Below are positions 9,201-18,124 of a stretch of DNA of 64,000 nucleotides, piece after piece. Source of the stretch: Tenacibaculum jejuense (GTDB lineage Bacteria > Bacteroidota > Bacteroidia > Flavobacteriales > Flavobacteriaceae). Position 1 is the stretch's first letter; every line of letters begins with the position of its first letter. The notes below the pieces were generated by a model. It saw only the letters and a program-made list of their open reading frames with translations, ran no database searches and was not told the DNA's origin. The position numbers and the translations under genes were made by a program. The stretch spans positions 2,819,001 through 2,883,000 of the forward strand of contig NZ_LT899436.1 of assembly GCF_900198195.1 (NCBI RefSeq). The letters are read 5' to 3'.

Positions 9201-12036
9201 TACCTTTTGGTGTAGTTCCTATGGTTAAATCATAACTTACAACTCCAGGAGTAAAAACCCAATTTATAGCAGGTCTTACTAATATTCTTCCTGAAACCAC
9301 TTGAGTAGTACACGTCAACTCTGGTCTAGTAGTAATTTCAATACTTATACAAGCTATATCAATATTCGCTGCATTTACCCCATAAATAGTAACATAGTAT
9401 TTAGTATTTACTGCAAGTTCATTTGTAAGTTGATAAGCGGTAACATTTCCTAAAGTAATATTATCAAAATCATCTCCTTTTGGAGTAGTTCCAATAGTAA
9501 TTCTATAACTATTAGCACCTGTTATAGGATTCCAAGTAATATTAGGTCTTAACTTTATATTGTTTACATCTGGTTGAGCAGAACAAGTTAACGGCGGACA
9601 ACTTAATCCTCCATCTTTAATATTCCATGTATTGGCAGTTTCTAAATTTGCTCTTTCTGTAGCTGCCGTGCAATAAGTACTGTTTCCTCCATCAAAATTA
9701 AGGTTTGGTTGTACTGTTTGTGCATTCCATCCTTTTAATAATGCATCGTAATTAGCAGTAGATAATTTTGCATTATTAAACATTCTGTCTAATGTAGTAA
9801 CCTGACCAATATCCCAATTGCTAATATCTTGATCGAAAACGTCTGCACTTTGAAACATTCCATGCATTCTAGTAACTTTACTTGTATTCCAGCTTCCGAT
9901 ATCTTGGTTAAAAGCTCTAGCAAAGTAAAACATATCATTCATTTTAGTAACTTCACCTGTATTCCAACTTCCAATGTCTTGATTAAAGGCTCTAGCACTA
10001 GAAAACATCTCTGCCATATTTGTAACAGCACCTGTTTTCCATCTACTTATATCTTGATTAAAAACTTGTGCACCTAAAAACATCCTATTCATGTCAGTTA
10101 CATTACTAACATCCCAACTTCCTATATCTTGATTAAAAACTCTAGCATCTGAAAACATACTACTCATGTCAGTTACATTACTAACATCCCAACTTTCTAT
10201 ATCTTGATTGAATGCTCTTGCTGAAGAAAACATAGCCCGCATCGCAGTAACTTTTCCTACTTTCCAAGTACTTATATCTTGATTAAATACTAAAGCAGCT
10301 CCAAACATCGAACTCATATTTGTAACGTTACTTACGTTCCATTTACTAATATCTTGATTAAAAGCTAAAGCATTAGAAAACATACTACTCATGTCAGTTA
10401 CATTACTAACATCCCAGCTTCCTATATCCTGATTAAATTTTGAAGCTGCTATAAACATACCTGACATATTAGTTACGTTACTCACATTCCAATTACCTAT
10501 ATCTGCATTAAACGAAGTAGCAAACCTAAACATAAATCTTGTACTTGTTACATTTGTTAAATCTGGAACATCAATACTTGTATTGGTTATATTTAAATTA
10601 GAACATCCGTGAAAAGCATTTTCCATGGAACTCCAAACTTGATCTCCCCACTGCTCTATGGTTAGAATTTTATCTTTATCTCCAGCATTATTAAAATAAA
10701 TTTGAGGAAAGGTTCCTGAAATTTTTATGGTATGTATTCCTGGTATTACATAATTATGAGTTGCATTACCTGTTTCATTTGTAGTAACAGTACCATCTCC
10801 CCAATCAACTGAATAATTATACGTTTCAAAAAGATTACTAGGTATTGTTATGGATTCATTTGCTGTAGTGGTTTCCCAAGTAGTAATAAAATATAATGTA
10901 CTACAATCAATACCCTTATCAGAAATATCCCAGGCATTAGCAGTTTCTAAATTTGATCTTTCTGTAGCTGCTGTACAATAGGTACTATATCCTCCATCAA
11001 AACTTAGGTTTGGTTTTACTGTTTGTGTACTCCATCCTTTTAACAAAGCATCGTAATTAGTAATAGATAATTTTGCCCTAAAAAACATTCCATTTAATGA
11101 AGTAACTTTACTAATATTCCAATTACTAATATCTTGATCGAAACTAGTAGCACTTTGAAACATACGAAACATATGAATAACCTCACTAACATCCCAATTT
11201 CCAATGTCTTGATTAAAAGCTCTAGCCTGGATAAACATCTCTCCCATATTTGTTACAGCACCTGTATTCCATCTACTTATATCTTGGTTAAAAACTTGTG
11301 CATTGGAAAACATCGCATTCATACTTTCAACACTACTTACGTCCCACCCACCAATATCTTGGTTAAATGTTATTGCATTCCCAAACATAGACCACATTGA
11401 AGTTACCTTACTCACATCCCAACGTCCTATATCCTGATTAAAAGCTTCTGCTCTGAAAAACATCAAGTTCATATTTTCAACCTTGCTGGTATCCCAATCT
11501 CCAATATCTTGATTAAATACTCTAGTTGATGAAAACATACTATTCATGTTAGTAATGTTACTTACATCCCAACCACTAACATCTCCATTAAAAAGGGTTG
11601 CTCCTCTAAAAGCAGAGGACATACTTGTTACATTTGTTAAATTAGGATTTCCTGCAGCTGGATTTGTAATATTAAGTTTTGTACATCCCCAAAAAGCTCC
11701 TTGAAAAGAAATCCACGGATTATCGCCCCACTGCTCTATGGTTAAAATTTTATCTTTATCTCCTATATTACTAAAAATAATTTGAGGAAAGGTTCCTGAA
11801 ATTTTTATGGTATGAATTCCTGGTATTACATAATTATGAGTTGCATTACCTGTTTCATTTGTAGTAACAGTACCATCTCCCCAATCAACGGTATAATTAT
11901 ACCTTTCAAAAGCATTAGTCGGTATAGTTATCGATTCATTTGCTGTGGTGGTTTCCCAAGTAGTAATAAAAGGAGATTGTGCATATACAATACATTGAAA
12001 TAACAACAATATTAATACACTTATTTTTTTATTCAT
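3292..12036 (-). CDS. Giant T9SS-exported repeat adhesin (BspA/DUF285 + MBG repeats)
   Basis: About 2,914 residues. A signal peptide ([14 protein letters not shown]... ending YAQ) is followed by three cassettes, starting near residues 20, 383 and 1098. Each has a beta-rich head with VDWGDGT (PKD-like) and then 25-residue BspA/DUF285 repeats of the type [20 protein letters not shown]. Residues ~813-1095 hold three Fn3-like domains (YYVTIYG motif). Residues ~1688-2812 hold fifteen 75-residue MBG (YGX-type) repeats with the [19 protein letters not shown] core. The C-terminal ~95 residues ([16 protein letters not shown]...) are the gliding-motility-associated type B T9SS sorting domain. The likely role is cell-surface adhesion. 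The frame can be extended to a TTG at 12048, but the ATG at 12036 directly starts the signal peptide and lies just after the -7 box, so it is preferred. The SprF-like partner gene follows. Confidence 0.93.
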   Translation of the reverse strand: MNKKISVLILLLFQCIVYAQSPFITTWETTTANESITIPTNAFERYNYTVDWGDGTVTTNETGNATHNYVIPGIHTIKISGTFPQIIFSNIGDKDKILTIEQWGDNPWISFQGAFWGCTKLNITNPAAGNPNLTNVTSMSSAFRGATLFNGDVSGWDVSNITNMNSMFSSTRVFNQDIGDWDTSKVENMNLMFFRAEAFNQDIGRWDVSKVTSMWSMFGNAITFNQDIGGWDVSSVESMNAMFSNAQVFNQDISRWNTGAVTNMGEMFIQARAFNQDIGNWDVSEVIHMFRMFQSATSFDQDISNWNISKVTSLNGMFFRAKLSITNYDALLKGWSTQTVKPNLSFDGGYSTYCTAATERSNLETANAWDISDKGIDCSTLYFITTWETTTANESITIPSNLFETYNYSVDWGDGTVTTNETGNATHNYVIPGIHTIKISGTFPQIYFNNAGDKDKILTIEQWGDQVWSSMENAFHGCSNLNITNTSIDVPDLTNVTSTRFMFRFATSFNADIGNWNVSNVTNMSGMFIAASKFNQDIGSWDVSNVTDMSSMFSNALAFNQDISKWNVSNVTNMSSMFGAALVFNQDISTWKVGKVTAMRAMFSSARAFNQDIESWDVSNVTDMSSMFSDARVFNQDIGSWDVSNVTDMNRMFLGAQVFNQDISRWKTGAVTNMAEMFSSARAFNQDIGSWNTGEVTKMNDMFYFARAFNQDIGSWNTSKVTRMHGMFQSADVFDQDISNWDIGQVTTLDRMFNNAKLSTANYDALLKGWNAQTVQPNLNFDGGNSTYCTAATERANLETANTWNIKDGGLSCPPLTCSAQPDVNNIKLRPNITWNPITGANSYRITIGTTPKGDDFDNITLGNVTAYQLTNELAVNTKYYVTIYGVNAANIDIACISIEITTRPELTCTTQVVSGRILVRPAINWVFTPGVVSYDLTIGTTPKGTDFLDVSLGNVNTYTPTNDLLNDTKYYVTIYGLSAVGERIGCHSIEFTTVPLPPACPTITAPLADATSVALQPSIEWNKVVGATNYRVTVGTTLGGNDIVNSNVGDVDNFTFTSNLLNNTQYYVTIYASNAGGESVGCTSISFTTIPVSKPFITTWQTTAANESITIPTNSLETYNYSVDWGDGTITTNETGNATHNYVVPGIHTITISGTFPQIYFFNAGDKDKILTIEQWGDNPWVSFLGAFWGCTKLNITNPAAGNPNLTNVTSMSSAFRGATLFNGDVSGWNVSNITNMNSMFSTNDVFNQDLSSWDVSKVTQMGFMFSNTKAFNGNISSWNVENVLSFESMFNGAEVFNQDLENWNPKSATNMARMFREAEVFNGKVTNWDVGNITTMEEMFQRAVVFNQDISKWNVSNVTNMRSMFGAALEFNQDISAWKVGKVTTMRTMFSSARAFNQDIGSWNVSEVTDMYGMFSDARVFNQDIGSWNTGKVEKMETMFARAFAFNGDIGSWDVSKVTSMWAMFSNATAFNQDIGGWNTSEVTKMNEMFSNAEAFNQDIGNWDTSKVTRMHRMFQRATSFDQDISNWDIGQVTTLNGMFNSAKLSTANYDALLKGWNAQTVQPNLNFDGGNSTYCMAVTERANMIASDMWVITDGGKVASPNLDPITNVNQADTYTLPTIVGTNLSGSEKYYTQSGGMGTSYVAGSVINFADFPSYPITLYAYDTGSCGDSEQSFELTLTKTILSTPITVTADAKTKVYGDADPILTYQITSGSLNPGDVLTGSLTRVAGENVGDYVINSTLSHPNYTITYVSDDLTITPKSITITADAKSKVYGDTDPSLTYQITSGSLNPGDVLTGSLTRVAGENVGDYVINSTLSHPNYTITYISDNLTITPKSITITADAKSKVYGDADPSFTYQITSGSLETGDVLTGSLTRIAGEDVGDYAINSSLSNSNYTITYVSDDLTITPKSITVTADAKSKVYGDADPSLTYQITSGSLNPGDVLTGSLTRVAGEDVGDYAISSSLSNSNYTITYVSDDLTITPKSITVTADAKSKVYGDADPSLTYQITSGSLETGDVLTGSLTRIAGENIGDYTINSSLSNSNYNITYVSDDLTITPKSITVTADSKTKNYGDVDPSLTYQITSGSLNPGDVLIGNLTRVAGENVGDYAINSSLSNSNYTIIYVSDDLTITPKSITITADAKSKVYGDADPSLTYQITSGSLISGDVLTGSLTRVTGEDVGDYTINSTLSHPNYTITYVTDDLKITPKSITITADSKTKAYGDADPSLTYQITSGSLNSGDVLTGSLIRVVGENVGDYVINSSLSNSNYTIAYISDDLTITPKSITVTADAKSKVYGNVDPSLTYQITSGSLNPGDVLTGSLTRVVGENVGDYVINSSLSNSNYTIAYISDDLTITPKSITVTADSKTKVYGNVDPSLTYQITSGSLNPGDVLTGSLTRVVGEDIGDYRINSTLSHPNYAITYVSDDLTITPKSITVTADSKSKVYGDADPSLTYQITAGSLNPGDILAGSLTRAVGENVGDYAINSSLSNSNYTITYVSDDLTITPKSITITADSKTKVYGDADPSLTYQITSGSLISGDVLTGSLTRVTGEDVGDYTINSTLSHPNYTITYVSDDLRITPKLITVTAESKTKVYGDVDPSLTYQITSGSLISGDILTGSLTRIAGEDVGDYAINSSLSNSNYTITYVSDDLTITPKSITITADAKSKVYGDVDPSFTYQITSGSLVTGDVLTGGLTRIAGENVGDYAINSSLSNSNYTITYVSDDLTITPKSITITADSKTKVYGDADPSLTYQITSGSLEIGDVLNGDLERELGENVGIYEITQGDLDNTNYDITFLPSSFEITAAIPENIEFPNVFTPNGDGVNDVFEIKDLEKKYPNFEIQFFDRNGSNLYKYKHNGDTRSTPIWWDGTYKGEKLPTGIYYFSLNYNNGDKEPKATWVFLNRE
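3594..6970 (-). repeat. Fifteen tandem 225-bp coding repeats (MBG domains)
   Basis: The same landmark (the codons for GDADPS) recurs every 225 bp exactly, at 3780, 4005, 4230 and so on to 6930, without a single length change. This gives fifteen 75-residue MBG domains. The unit nearest the C-terminus is the most divergent; the inner ones differ mostly by a few substitutions and fall into alternating subtypes (SNSNYT versus SHPNYT; SLNPGD, SLISGD and SLETGD). The pattern points to amplification by unequal recombination. Confidence 0.95.
7400..8420 (-). repeat. BspA/DUF285 repeat cassette 3 (14 units of 75 bp)
   Basis: Fourteen 25-residue units with the core xMFxxAxxFNQDIxxWDVSxVTxM. The first unit and the head before it are nearly identical in DNA to cassette 1 (for example 8384-8470 against about 11600-11690), showing recent duplication within the gene. 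Confidence 0.9.
9770..10560 (-). repeat. BspA/DUF285 repeat cassette 2 (11 units of 75 bp)
   Basis: Eleven 25-residue units of the same type as in the other cassettes, ending in the [19 protein letters not shown] tail that closes every cassette. Confidence 0.9.
11070..11640 (-). repeat. BspA/DUF285 repeat cassette 1 (8 units of 75 bp)
   Basis: Eight 25-residue units in the N-terminal cassette. It is shorter by three units than cassette 2 and by six than cassette 3. Confidence 0.9.
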
Positions 12037-12058
12037 CTTTGAACTCAATTTAAGAGCG

Positions 12059-12066
12059 CAAAAGTA
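12059..12066 (-). promoter_or_regulatory. -7 box of the adhesin-SprF operon
   Basis: TACTTTTG on the minus strand matches TAnnTTTG exactly. Transcription would start near 12052, about 16 nt before the ATG at 12036, which also argues against the TTG at 12048 as start. No TTG is present at the usual -33 position; an inverted repeat lies there instead. Confidence 0.6.
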
Positions 12067-12082
12067 GTTTCAGTAATAATAT

Positions 12083-12107
12083 ATTACCCCCCTGTTTTCA
12101 GGGTAAT
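12083..12107. promoter_or_regulatory. Inverted repeat in the -33 region of the adhesin promoter
   Basis: ATTACCC at 12083-12089 and GGGTAAT at 12101-12107 form an inverted repeat, with a second possible pairing of CCCTG (12090-12094) with CAGGG (12099-12103). It is the most GC-rich patch of this intergenic region and lies 17-41 bp upstream of the adhesin -7 box. It could be an operator. The divergent neighbour is a two-component operon. Confidence 0.45.
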
Positions 12108-12232
12108 TTGTTATTAGCTTGAATAATTCTCTTTCTTTATTTCACTGCAAAAATTTATTATTTACAAACGAATATTAGTTTAAGCATCTTAATGTTATCT
12201 ATCTTTCTTATTTTTCGGATTATTTTTATTTA

Positions 12233-13921
12233 ATGAAAATCATTTTAAAAAACATATTAATATTTGTTTTCATTTTTATTGTTGACTTGAATGCACAGAC
12301 TAGAAAGTTTACAAAAGAAGATAAACATGCACTTAAAAATCTAGAACTCAAAGAAAGTACTATAGGGCTTACTCAAAGTGAATATATAGAACTGGTTAAA
12401 CTTTATAGTAAAGAAAACTCTCTGTATAAGAGTCTTATTATTATTGAGAATATATTAGAAAACATAGAGTCTGGCGACGATAAAAAGACTTTAGCGCTAC
12501 TTTATAACATAAAAGCCCAAAACTTAATTGACCTAAATAAAATAGAGGAAGGAGTATCTTTTTGTGATCGAATAGTTCCTAAAATGGAACAAAATGAAAG
12601 CCCTTACATTGAAGAAATTTGTTTGAGATGCGGTATGTTATATAACTTAAACAAACAATACAAAAAGGCCTTAGTTTTCTTTAAAAAAATTAAAAAGGGT
12701 TACATCAAAACATCTTCTCCTTACTTTAATTACTACGGACAGGTTTTAGTTAACAATAACCTCTACGATAAAGCTTTAGTTTTTCTAAAAAAAGGAGTGG
12801 ACGTTAGTACATCCAAGAACGAATTAGAGTTTATAAGTTTAAACTTAACTAATATAGCTAGGATGTATATCCAAAAAGAACAATGGAATAAAGCTAAGGA
12901 CTATATTGATTCAGCTGGTAAATCTTTAAAACATTCACGTTATTATGTTCGACATAGAAAAATATGGCTAGAAACTTATTATATCTACTTTTTATATCAA
13001 AATAGGTTTGGTGAAGCTCGTAATGTATTACGTAGAGTTGAAGTAGAAAATAATAGTAGATATGATCTTGAAATACAACAAAAAATTAAAGAATTAAATG
13101 CTGTAAATTCTAGAAAAAAGCGACTTACAAAGAAAGTTACAGTAATTAATGACTCTATGAAAGTGGTTCATAACAAAAAATTAAAAACTTATGTTATTTT
13201 AATTTCTTTGATTTTATTCTTAACCTCTTGGACACTTTTAAAAATATACAAGAATGTGCAACTTAAATATAAAAAAGTAGTTAATGAGCAAGAATTACTT
13301 TCTTCTCAAATGACCCCACACTTTATTTTTAATTCTCTTTCCATACTCCAAGGAATGCTTCTTAATAGAGAAAGAACAAAAGCAATTGAGTATATTAAAA
13401 AGTTCTCTAACATTCTAAAGTCAACAGTTAAAGAAAAATCTCAAAAATACATTTCTATAAAAAATGAAATAAAACTTTTACAAGATTATGTTGATATTCA
13501 AAATTTAAGTACAAGTAAAAACATTAATTTCACTATTGAAATAGGTAATGATGTAAATACAGATCATAGTATTCCGGCTATGATTTTACAACCTTTTATT
13601 GAAAATGCCATCATACATGGTTTTAAAAAAGAAATAAAAAACCCAGCCATACAATTATCGCTTAAACTCATAAATGAAGAACTTATTTGTATCATTAGCG
13701 ATAACGGAGTTGGGTATTCTATTGGAGAAAAACCTAGAAAAAATCAAGAAAAAACATCTTTAGCAACTCAAATTGTAAAAGAAAGACTAACCATACTTTC
13801 TCGAAAACTAAACCGTAACTTCTCAGTAGAAATTAGAAACTTACAATATAAAGACAAAAGAGGTACAGAAGTACTTCTAAATCTTCCATATCATAACAAT
13901 AATTTTAAAAAGTATGCATAA
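12233..13921 (+). CDS. LytS-type sensor histidine kinase with TPR-like sensor
   Basis: Signal peptide, then about 270 periplasmic residues of helical TPR-like repeats, one membrane span (about 317-337) and a cytoplasmic His_kinase (LytS/YehU) domain. The phosphoacceptor is H363 in QMTPHFIFNSL. The ATPase domain has an intact N-box (LQPFIENAIIHG, N458) and G-box (ISDNGVG). The family phosphorylates LytTR regulators, and the LytTR gene stands two genes downstream in the same operon. It overlaps the next gene, its paralogue, by 8 bp. The ligand is unknown. It is transcribed divergently from the giant adhesin gene. Confidence 0.9.
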   Translation: MKIILKNILIFVFIFIVDLNAQTRKFTKEDKHALKNLELKESTIGLTQSEYIELVKLYSKENSLYKSLIIIENILENIESGDDKKTLALLYNIKAQNLIDLNKIEEGVSFCDRIVPKMEQNESPYIEEICLRCGMLYNLNKQYKKALVFFKKIKKGYIKTSSPYFNYYGQVLVNNNLYDKALVFLKKGVDVSTSKNELEFISLNLTNIARMYIQKEQWNKAKDYIDSAGKSLKHSRYYVRHRKIWLETYYIYFLYQNRFGEARNVLRRVEVENNSRYDLEIQQKIKELNAVNSRKKRLTKKVTVINDSMKVVHNKKLKTYVILISLILFLTSWTLLKIYKNVQLKYKKVVNEQELLSSQMTPHFIFNSLSILQGMLLNRERTKAIEYIKKFSNILKSTVKEKSQKYISIKNEIKLLQDYVDIQNLSTSKNINFTIEIGNDVNTDHSIPAMILQPFIENAIIHGFKKEIKNPAIQLSLKLINEELICIISDNGVGYSIGEKPRKNQEKTSLATQIVKERLTILSRKLNRNFSVEIRNLQYKDKRGTEVLLNLPYHNNNFKKYA

Positions 13922-15596
13922 ACTCACTATTTTATTTTTGTTGTTCGTATTTAAAAATGCTATTGTTGTTTATTCACAAGATAGCGAGGTAAAAAACTTA
14001 TTCGATAATAAAGAATATCAAAAAGTTATAGACTCTTTAACCAAAAAACAGGCGACTAAAGATTTAACTTTTAAAGAGTATTATTATTTGTCAAGATCTT
14101 ATGGACGAACCAAACAGTTTGGAAATGGGTATATTTTGTCAAATGAAATCATTAGAAAGGCTCAAAAAGCAAATGATACTTCCAACATTTTAATGGGGTA
14201 TCAATTAAAAATTGAACACTCAACCGATTTGAATAGAATTGCCGAAGGTGTTCATCTTTGCGATTCAATTATGCCTGTATTCCGTAAACAAGATTCTTTA
14301 ACTTTAATGAGAACTTGTTTTCCTTGTGGAATGTTATATAAAATTAACAACCAGCCTGAAAAGGCATACGATACTTATAAGAAAATCACCAAACCTGCCT
14401 ATAAGAAGCTTACATTATACACCAATAACTTTGGAACTATACTTCTAGAATTAAACAAACATCAAGAAGCAATTGATTTTTTTAAGCTAAGCTTGCTAGA
14501 AGAAAAAAGAAAATATAAAGACGGAAAAAGTCCATATATAAACATCAATTATCATAACATAGCAGTATCGTATTTAAACCTACGTAAACTTAAAATCAGT
14601 AAAATTTATTTAGATTCTGCATACAATTCTTTAACTCCAAAAAGTGAACTTTATAATAAGAAATATATTTTTGACAGCTACTTTCTGTATTATAAAATAA
14701 AAGAGCAAAATCAATTGACTAGTAATTATTTAGATAGTATTTATACTATAAATGAACTCATCTTACAAAAGCAAATTGATGAACGTATTTTATCTATTTC
14801 AGAAGCAGATAAAAACGAAAAATTTTTAATAAAGAAAGTGAAATATATTGACAATGAATTAGAAAGAACTAAACAAATTATACTACAAAGTACATTGGTT
14901 TTTTTATCTATACTCTTTGTTTTAATCATAGCTTTTTTCATCTTTCGCTACAGAAACATTCAATCTACTTATAAAAATTTACTGATAGACAGAACTTTGA
15001 GCTGGGTAAAATTAAAACCAAGTTACATTAACAGCTCTCTTTTATCTATGGAAAAAATGATTGAAAATGACTGCCCGAATAGCGTTAAATATCTTTCAAA
15101 ATTTTCAAAATTTCTTAGACTTTTACTAGAAAATTCACGAAAGTCTTTTATCACAATAACAGATGAAATTACCACGATGAAGTATTTTCTAGAAATCCAA
15201 CAAATAGAAAGTAATCAATCGTTTACATTTGATATTATTACTGATGATGCATCTAAAGAAGAAGAAATCCTAATACCTCCTATGTTAATACAACCTTTTA
15301 TAGAAATAGCTTTAGATAATTGTAAAAACACAGAAGATAGTACACCAAAAATTAGCATTGCGCTAACATTTTCAGCAAATATCTTAACTTGTGTAATTTC
15401 TGATAATGGACATTTGTTAGAAAAATCTAAGTTTCAAGAAAAAATTTCTAATATGCAGATGAAAGAGCTTTTTAATGCGTTTTCAAAAAAAATGAATATA
15501 ACATCTAACATTAGTTTTACTAATCCAAAAATGAAAGATGCAGTTATAAATAAAACCATATTAATTTTACCTTATAAATTAGAAGTATATGATTAA
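13914..15596 (+). CDS. Degenerate LytS-type kinase paralogue (probable pseudokinase)
   Basis: Same length (560 residues) and layout as the preceding kinase: signal peptide, TPR-like periplasmic part, membrane span (about 323-343) and LytS-like cytoplasmic domain. The key residues have changed, however. The phosphoacceptor motif reads LKPSYINSSL, with Ser370 where the partner has His363. The N-box reads IQPFIEIALDN, with Ile465 replacing the metal-binding Asn. The G-box keeps SDNG but loses the following glycine. The reading frame is intact, so this is not a decayed gene; it more likely acts as a sensor or regulatory partner of the active kinase. It overlaps both neighbours by 8 bp, suggesting translational coupling. 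Confidence 0.85.
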   Translation: MHKLTILFLLFVFKNAIVVYSQDSEVKNLFDNKEYQKVIDSLTKKQATKDLTFKEYYYLSRSYGRTKQFGNGYILSNEIIRKAQKANDTSNILMGYQLKIEHSTDLNRIAEGVHLCDSIMPVFRKQDSLTLMRTCFPCGMLYKINNQPEKAYDTYKKITKPAYKKLTLYTNNFGTILLELNKHQEAIDFFKLSLLEEKRKYKDGKSPYININYHNIAVSYLNLRKLKISKIYLDSAYNSLTPKSELYNKKYIFDSYFLYYKIKEQNQLTSNYLDSIYTINELILQKQIDERILSISEADKNEKFLIKKVKYIDNELERTKQIILQSTLVFLSILFVLIIAFFIFRYRNIQSTYKNLLIDRTLSWVKLKPSYINSSLLSMEKMIENDCPNSVKYLSKFSKFLRLLLENSRKSFITITDEITTMKYFLEIQQIESNQSFTFDIITDDASKEEEILIPPMLIQPFIEIALDNCKNTEDSTPKISIALTFSANILTCVISDNGHLLEKSKFQEKISNMQMKELFNAFSKKMNITSNISFTNPKMKDAVINKTILILPYKLEVYD

Positions 15597-16317
15597 AGCA
15601 CTTATTGTTGAAGACGAATTATATATCCGAAAAGGATTAATTTCTATGATCGAATCTTTAGATAAAGAAATTGATATTATTGGTGAATGTGAGTCTGTTC
15701 AAGAAGCTGTTACAGTAACAAAAGCTTGTAAACCTGAATTAGTTTTTTTAGACATAAATCTTAAAGACGGAATTGCTTTTGATTTTTTAGATCAAGTAAA
15801 AGATCTAAATTTTCAAATCATTTTTATAACTGCATATGATCAATATGCACTACAAGCAATAAAAAATGGTGCTATAGACTATATTTTAAAACCTGTTGAT
15901 ATTGATGAACTAAGTGATGCAATAGATCGTGTAAAAGTAAATTCTGAAAGTATACAACCACACATAGAAATTGTTAAAGAACAGTTCGTAGAAAATAAAA
16001 GAGAACACATCGTACTTCGTTTACAAGAAGGATATCAAATTATTCGATTCGATACCTTAATGTATTGCCAATCTGACAAAGGATATACTACATTTTACAC
16101 AGAAGATAAAAAATCTTACATCGCTTCTAAACCGATTAAAGAATTTGAAAATCAATTACCAGAAGAACTTTTTGTTAGAACACATCAATCTTATGTTGTG
16201 AACTTAAAGTTTATTGACAAGTATGATAAAACTGGATATGCATTTTTAAAATCTGGAGCAAAAATTCCTGTTTCTACGAGAAAAAGAGAAGAGTTTGTTT
16301 CTCGTCTTTTACTATAA
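15589..16317 (+). CDS. LytTR-family response regulator
   Basis: N-terminal receiver domain (residues 1-115) with acidic residues E8 and D9, phosphoacceptor D55 in LVFLDINLKDG, the T in IFITAYD and the K in YILKPVD. The C-terminal LytTR DNA-binding domain (about 140-242) includes the typical YCQSDKGYTTFYT and FVRTHQSYVVNLKFID segments. It overlaps the pseudokinase gene by 8 bp, completing a kinase-pseudokinase-regulator operon. Targets are unknown; the divergent adhesin promoter is a candidate by position. Confidence 0.93.
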   Translation: MIKALIVEDELYIRKGLISMIESLDKEIDIIGECESVQEAVTVTKACKPELVFLDINLKDGIAFDFLDQVKDLNFQIIFITAYDQYALQAIKNGAIDYILKPVDIDELSDAIDRVKVNSESIQPHIEIVKEQFVENKREHIVLRLQEGYQIIRFDTLMYCQSDKGYTTFYTEDKKSYIASKPIKEFENQLPEELFVRTHQSYVVNLKFIDKYDKTGYAFLKSGAKIPVSTRKREEFVSRLLL

Positions 16318-16381
16318 TCCAAATATAAATCTTTTAACTACAGATATAGATTCATACATAAATTCTAGTTGAATCAAAACT

Positions 16382-16427
16382 ATGTTTGCTTTCATTAAAA
16401 AACACATAATGAAAGCAAACATTTTTT
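16382..16427 (+). terminator. Perfect 16-bp hairpin with T run, overlapping the next start codon
   Basis: Left arm 16382-16397 and right arm 16407-16422 are perfect inverted copies around a 9-nt loop, directly followed by six T residues. It has all features of an intrinsic terminator for the two-component operon ending at 16317. The only good start codon of the next gene (16409-16411) lies inside the right arm. Confidence 0.85.
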
Positions 16428-17266
16428 CTTTAAAATTCTTTTGTTTAATCATTTTTACTGTAAGTGTCGTTTCGTGTAACCTTAACACTAATAGTGATAC
16501 TAAAATTAATGAACTACAAAAAGAAATTGCAACTCAAGAAGCGATAAATAATGCTTTAAAAGAAGCCAATCAAAACTTTAAAAAGAGAATTGAAGTATTA
16601 AACAATGAATCAGAAAAACACTCAGAAAAATGTGTTTCAGAATATGAAAAAGAATTGTATTTAGATAAAGAAACCGTAAACTTTATTATTGATGATGAGT
16701 TGAATTTTCTTCTAGATAAAAAGGATTTTGCAGAAAAAGCAATAAAGTTAGCTAACTTTGAAAATAATAGTTTCTACAGAATTTACAACAATTTCTTCAA
16801 CCTGTATCTTTACGAACCATACCCTATCCAAGATAAAATGCAATTCCTACATTATCTAATGAATAAGTTTGATAGAAGTAGTAAAAATATTGAACGTTTT
16901 TTTGACACAGAAACCATTAATCACATTGCTTACCTTATCAAACAAACTGGTTTTTATGAGAAATCTGGATTAGAAAAACGACTCACTTGTTTGCTTGCTA
17001 CCTATGAGCATGAAAGCACAGATGAAGAATTATTTTTACAATTGTATGCTAAATTTAATTCTGATAGTTGGGATTGGAGTGAACTGAAAACTATACCTAG
17101 TGAGGAAATGAAAAGTACAATTGCAGATATATTTACAACTCACGAAATTTATACTCAAGATATATTTGATAGTTATGGTTTCTGGGCAAGACGATCTAAT
17201 GAAGGAAATGCAGCTACTGTTTATAAAGTCTTAAAACAATTTCAGAAGCATATATCTTCTCTTTAA
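16409..17266 (+). CDS. Lipoprotein with N-terminal coiled coil, unknown function
   Basis: From the ATG at 16409 the product starts MKANIFSLKFFCLIIFTVSV and reaches a lipobox SVVSC, then a coiled-coil stretch (about residues 33-75: KINELQKEIATQEAINNALK and onward) and a helical C-terminal domain. The frame can be extended to an ATG at 16382, but that would add nine residues encoded by the terminator hairpin. The family is not recognised. It stands alone between the two-component operon and the LipL32-like gene. If transcription starts upstream of the hairpin, the start codon is buried in RNA structure. Confidence 0.75.
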   Translation: MKANIFSLKFFCLIIFTVSVVSCNLNTNSDTKINELQKEIATQEAINNALKEANQNFKKRIEVLNNESEKHSEKCVSEYEKELYLDKETVNFIIDDELNFLLDKKDFAEKAIKLANFENNSFYRIYNNFFNLYLYEPYPIQDKMQFLHYLMNKFDRSSKNIERFFDTETINHIAYLIKQTGFYEKSGLEKRLTCLLATYEHESTDEELFLQLYAKFNSDSWDWSELKTIPSEEMKSTIADIFTTHEIYTQDIFDSYGFWARRSNEGNAATVYKVLKQFQKHISSL

Positions 17267-17333
17267 GTATTTATAAGATTTCAAAAAAGGTCTAAACTCT
17301 AACAAATATACATTCTAACTAACCGTATCTAAT

Positions 17334-17355
17334 TTCAAGTATCTAAAAACTTGAA
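17334..17355. promoter_or_regulatory. Inverted repeat upstream of the LipL32-like gene
   Basis: TTCAAGT (17334-17340) and ACTTGAA (17349-17355) form a perfect 7-bp inverted repeat with an 8-nt spacer, 40 bp before the start codon. It may be an operator or a 5'-leader hairpin. No clear TAnnTTTG box is seen next to it. Confidence 0.35.
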
Positions 17356-17395
17356 TTACTAAATAACTTAGCCATAAATTAAAAATCAATCAAAT

Positions 17396-18076
17396 ATGAA
17401 AAAACTAAATTTTATTGCCGTATTAACTATTTCTATGTTCGCTTTTACTCAAGTAAATGCTCAAAAGTTAAAATCATTTGGCAGTTCAATTGAAAAGAAA
17501 ATAGGATTCGTTAAAAAGAAAGTTCCATATACAGATGTAGTTACTTATTTAGGGCATGCTGCTCCAAACACAGAAGATGAAGTAAAAAACGGAAAAAAGT
17601 TCTACTACATTTATGTTTGGGTTCCTGCTGTTGCTCCAGAATTAGGTTTACGTATGATGTCACCTGCAAAAAAAGTAAAAGCAAAAAACCCTATTAAAGG
17701 AAAAAATTATGACGCTAACTCTAGCTCAGACGACTTTTTCGATACTTACATTACTTTAGAACGTTCTAACATTGTAACCAAAGAGCAAATTAAAGATGCT
17801 AGTTCTGCAAACTGGACTGTATTAGCTAGAAATGATGATAGTGGTGAAATGCCAAAGCAACCTAGCGGACGTAGTTACAATTCTTTATTACGTTATAAAA
17901 GTAAAGTTGGAAACCCTACAAAAGCTTTAACACGTGGATTATACCGTGTAGGTTTTACTACATTTAAAAGAGGTGAAGTAAAAGGAACATTTGTTGCTCA
18001 AATAGGATCTCCTGTAAAACTTCCTGGAGTAGTAATGGCTAAAACAATAGATGAGTTATTAGCTCAAATGAAATAA
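17396..18076 (+). CDS. LipL32-family secreted protein
   Basis: A signal peptide (MKKLNFIAVLTISMFAFTQV, cut after NA) is followed by a domain strongly resembling the Leptospira outer-membrane lipoprotein LipL32, as far as I can compare from memory. Residues 73-90 read YVWVPAVAPELGLRMMSP (LipL32: YVWIPAVIAEMGVRMISP), 114-123 read FFDTYITLER, and 178-197 read LTRGLYRVGFTTFKRGEVKG (LipL32: RGLYRISFTTYKPGEVKG). There is no lipobox cysteine, so the protein is probably soluble or surface-attached by other means. The calcium-binding Asp run of LipL32 is replaced by NDDSG (146-150). LipL32 binds extracellular matrix in Leptospira; the role here is unknown. It is a single gene with two terminators behind it. 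Confidence 0.85.
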   Translation: MKKLNFIAVLTISMFAFTQVNAQKLKSFGSSIEKKIGFVKKKVPYTDVVTYLGHAAPNTEDEVKNGKKFYYIYVWVPAVAPELGLRMMSPAKKVKAKNPIKGKNYDANSSSDDFFDTYITLERSNIVTKEQIKDASSANWTVLARNDDSGEMPKQPSGRSYNSLLRYKSKVGNPTKALTRGLYRVGFTTFKRGEVKGTFVAQIGSPVKLPGVVMAKTIDELLAQMK

Positions 18077-18083
18077 ACGACAT

Positions 18084-18109
18084 CTAATCAAGTTAATTGA
18101 TTAGTTTTT
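18084..18109 (+). terminator. Intrinsic terminator 1 after the LipL32-like gene
   Basis: Stem CTAATCAA (18084-18091) with TTGATTAG (18097-18104), loop of 5, followed by five T. Confidence 0.75.
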
Positions 18110-18124
18110 CTCATTAGTTCAATT

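Noticed and set aside
8324..12003. Several open frames on the plus strand opposite the adhesin (near 8324, 9829, 11134 and 11812)
   Set aside because: They arise from the low-complexity 75-bp repeat on the opposite strand; their products are repetitive and match nothing.
12037..12048. TTG start for the giant adhesin at 12048
   Set aside because: The ATG at 12036 begins the signal peptide directly, and the predicted transcript start (near 12052) leaves too little leader for the TTG.
3140..17660. Single TACGTA hexamers inside genes (e.g. near 3146, 8830, 13029, 14580 and 17650)
   Set aside because: They lack the 7-2-7 box and occur at roughly the rate expected for AT-rich DNA, so they are not counted as regulon sites.
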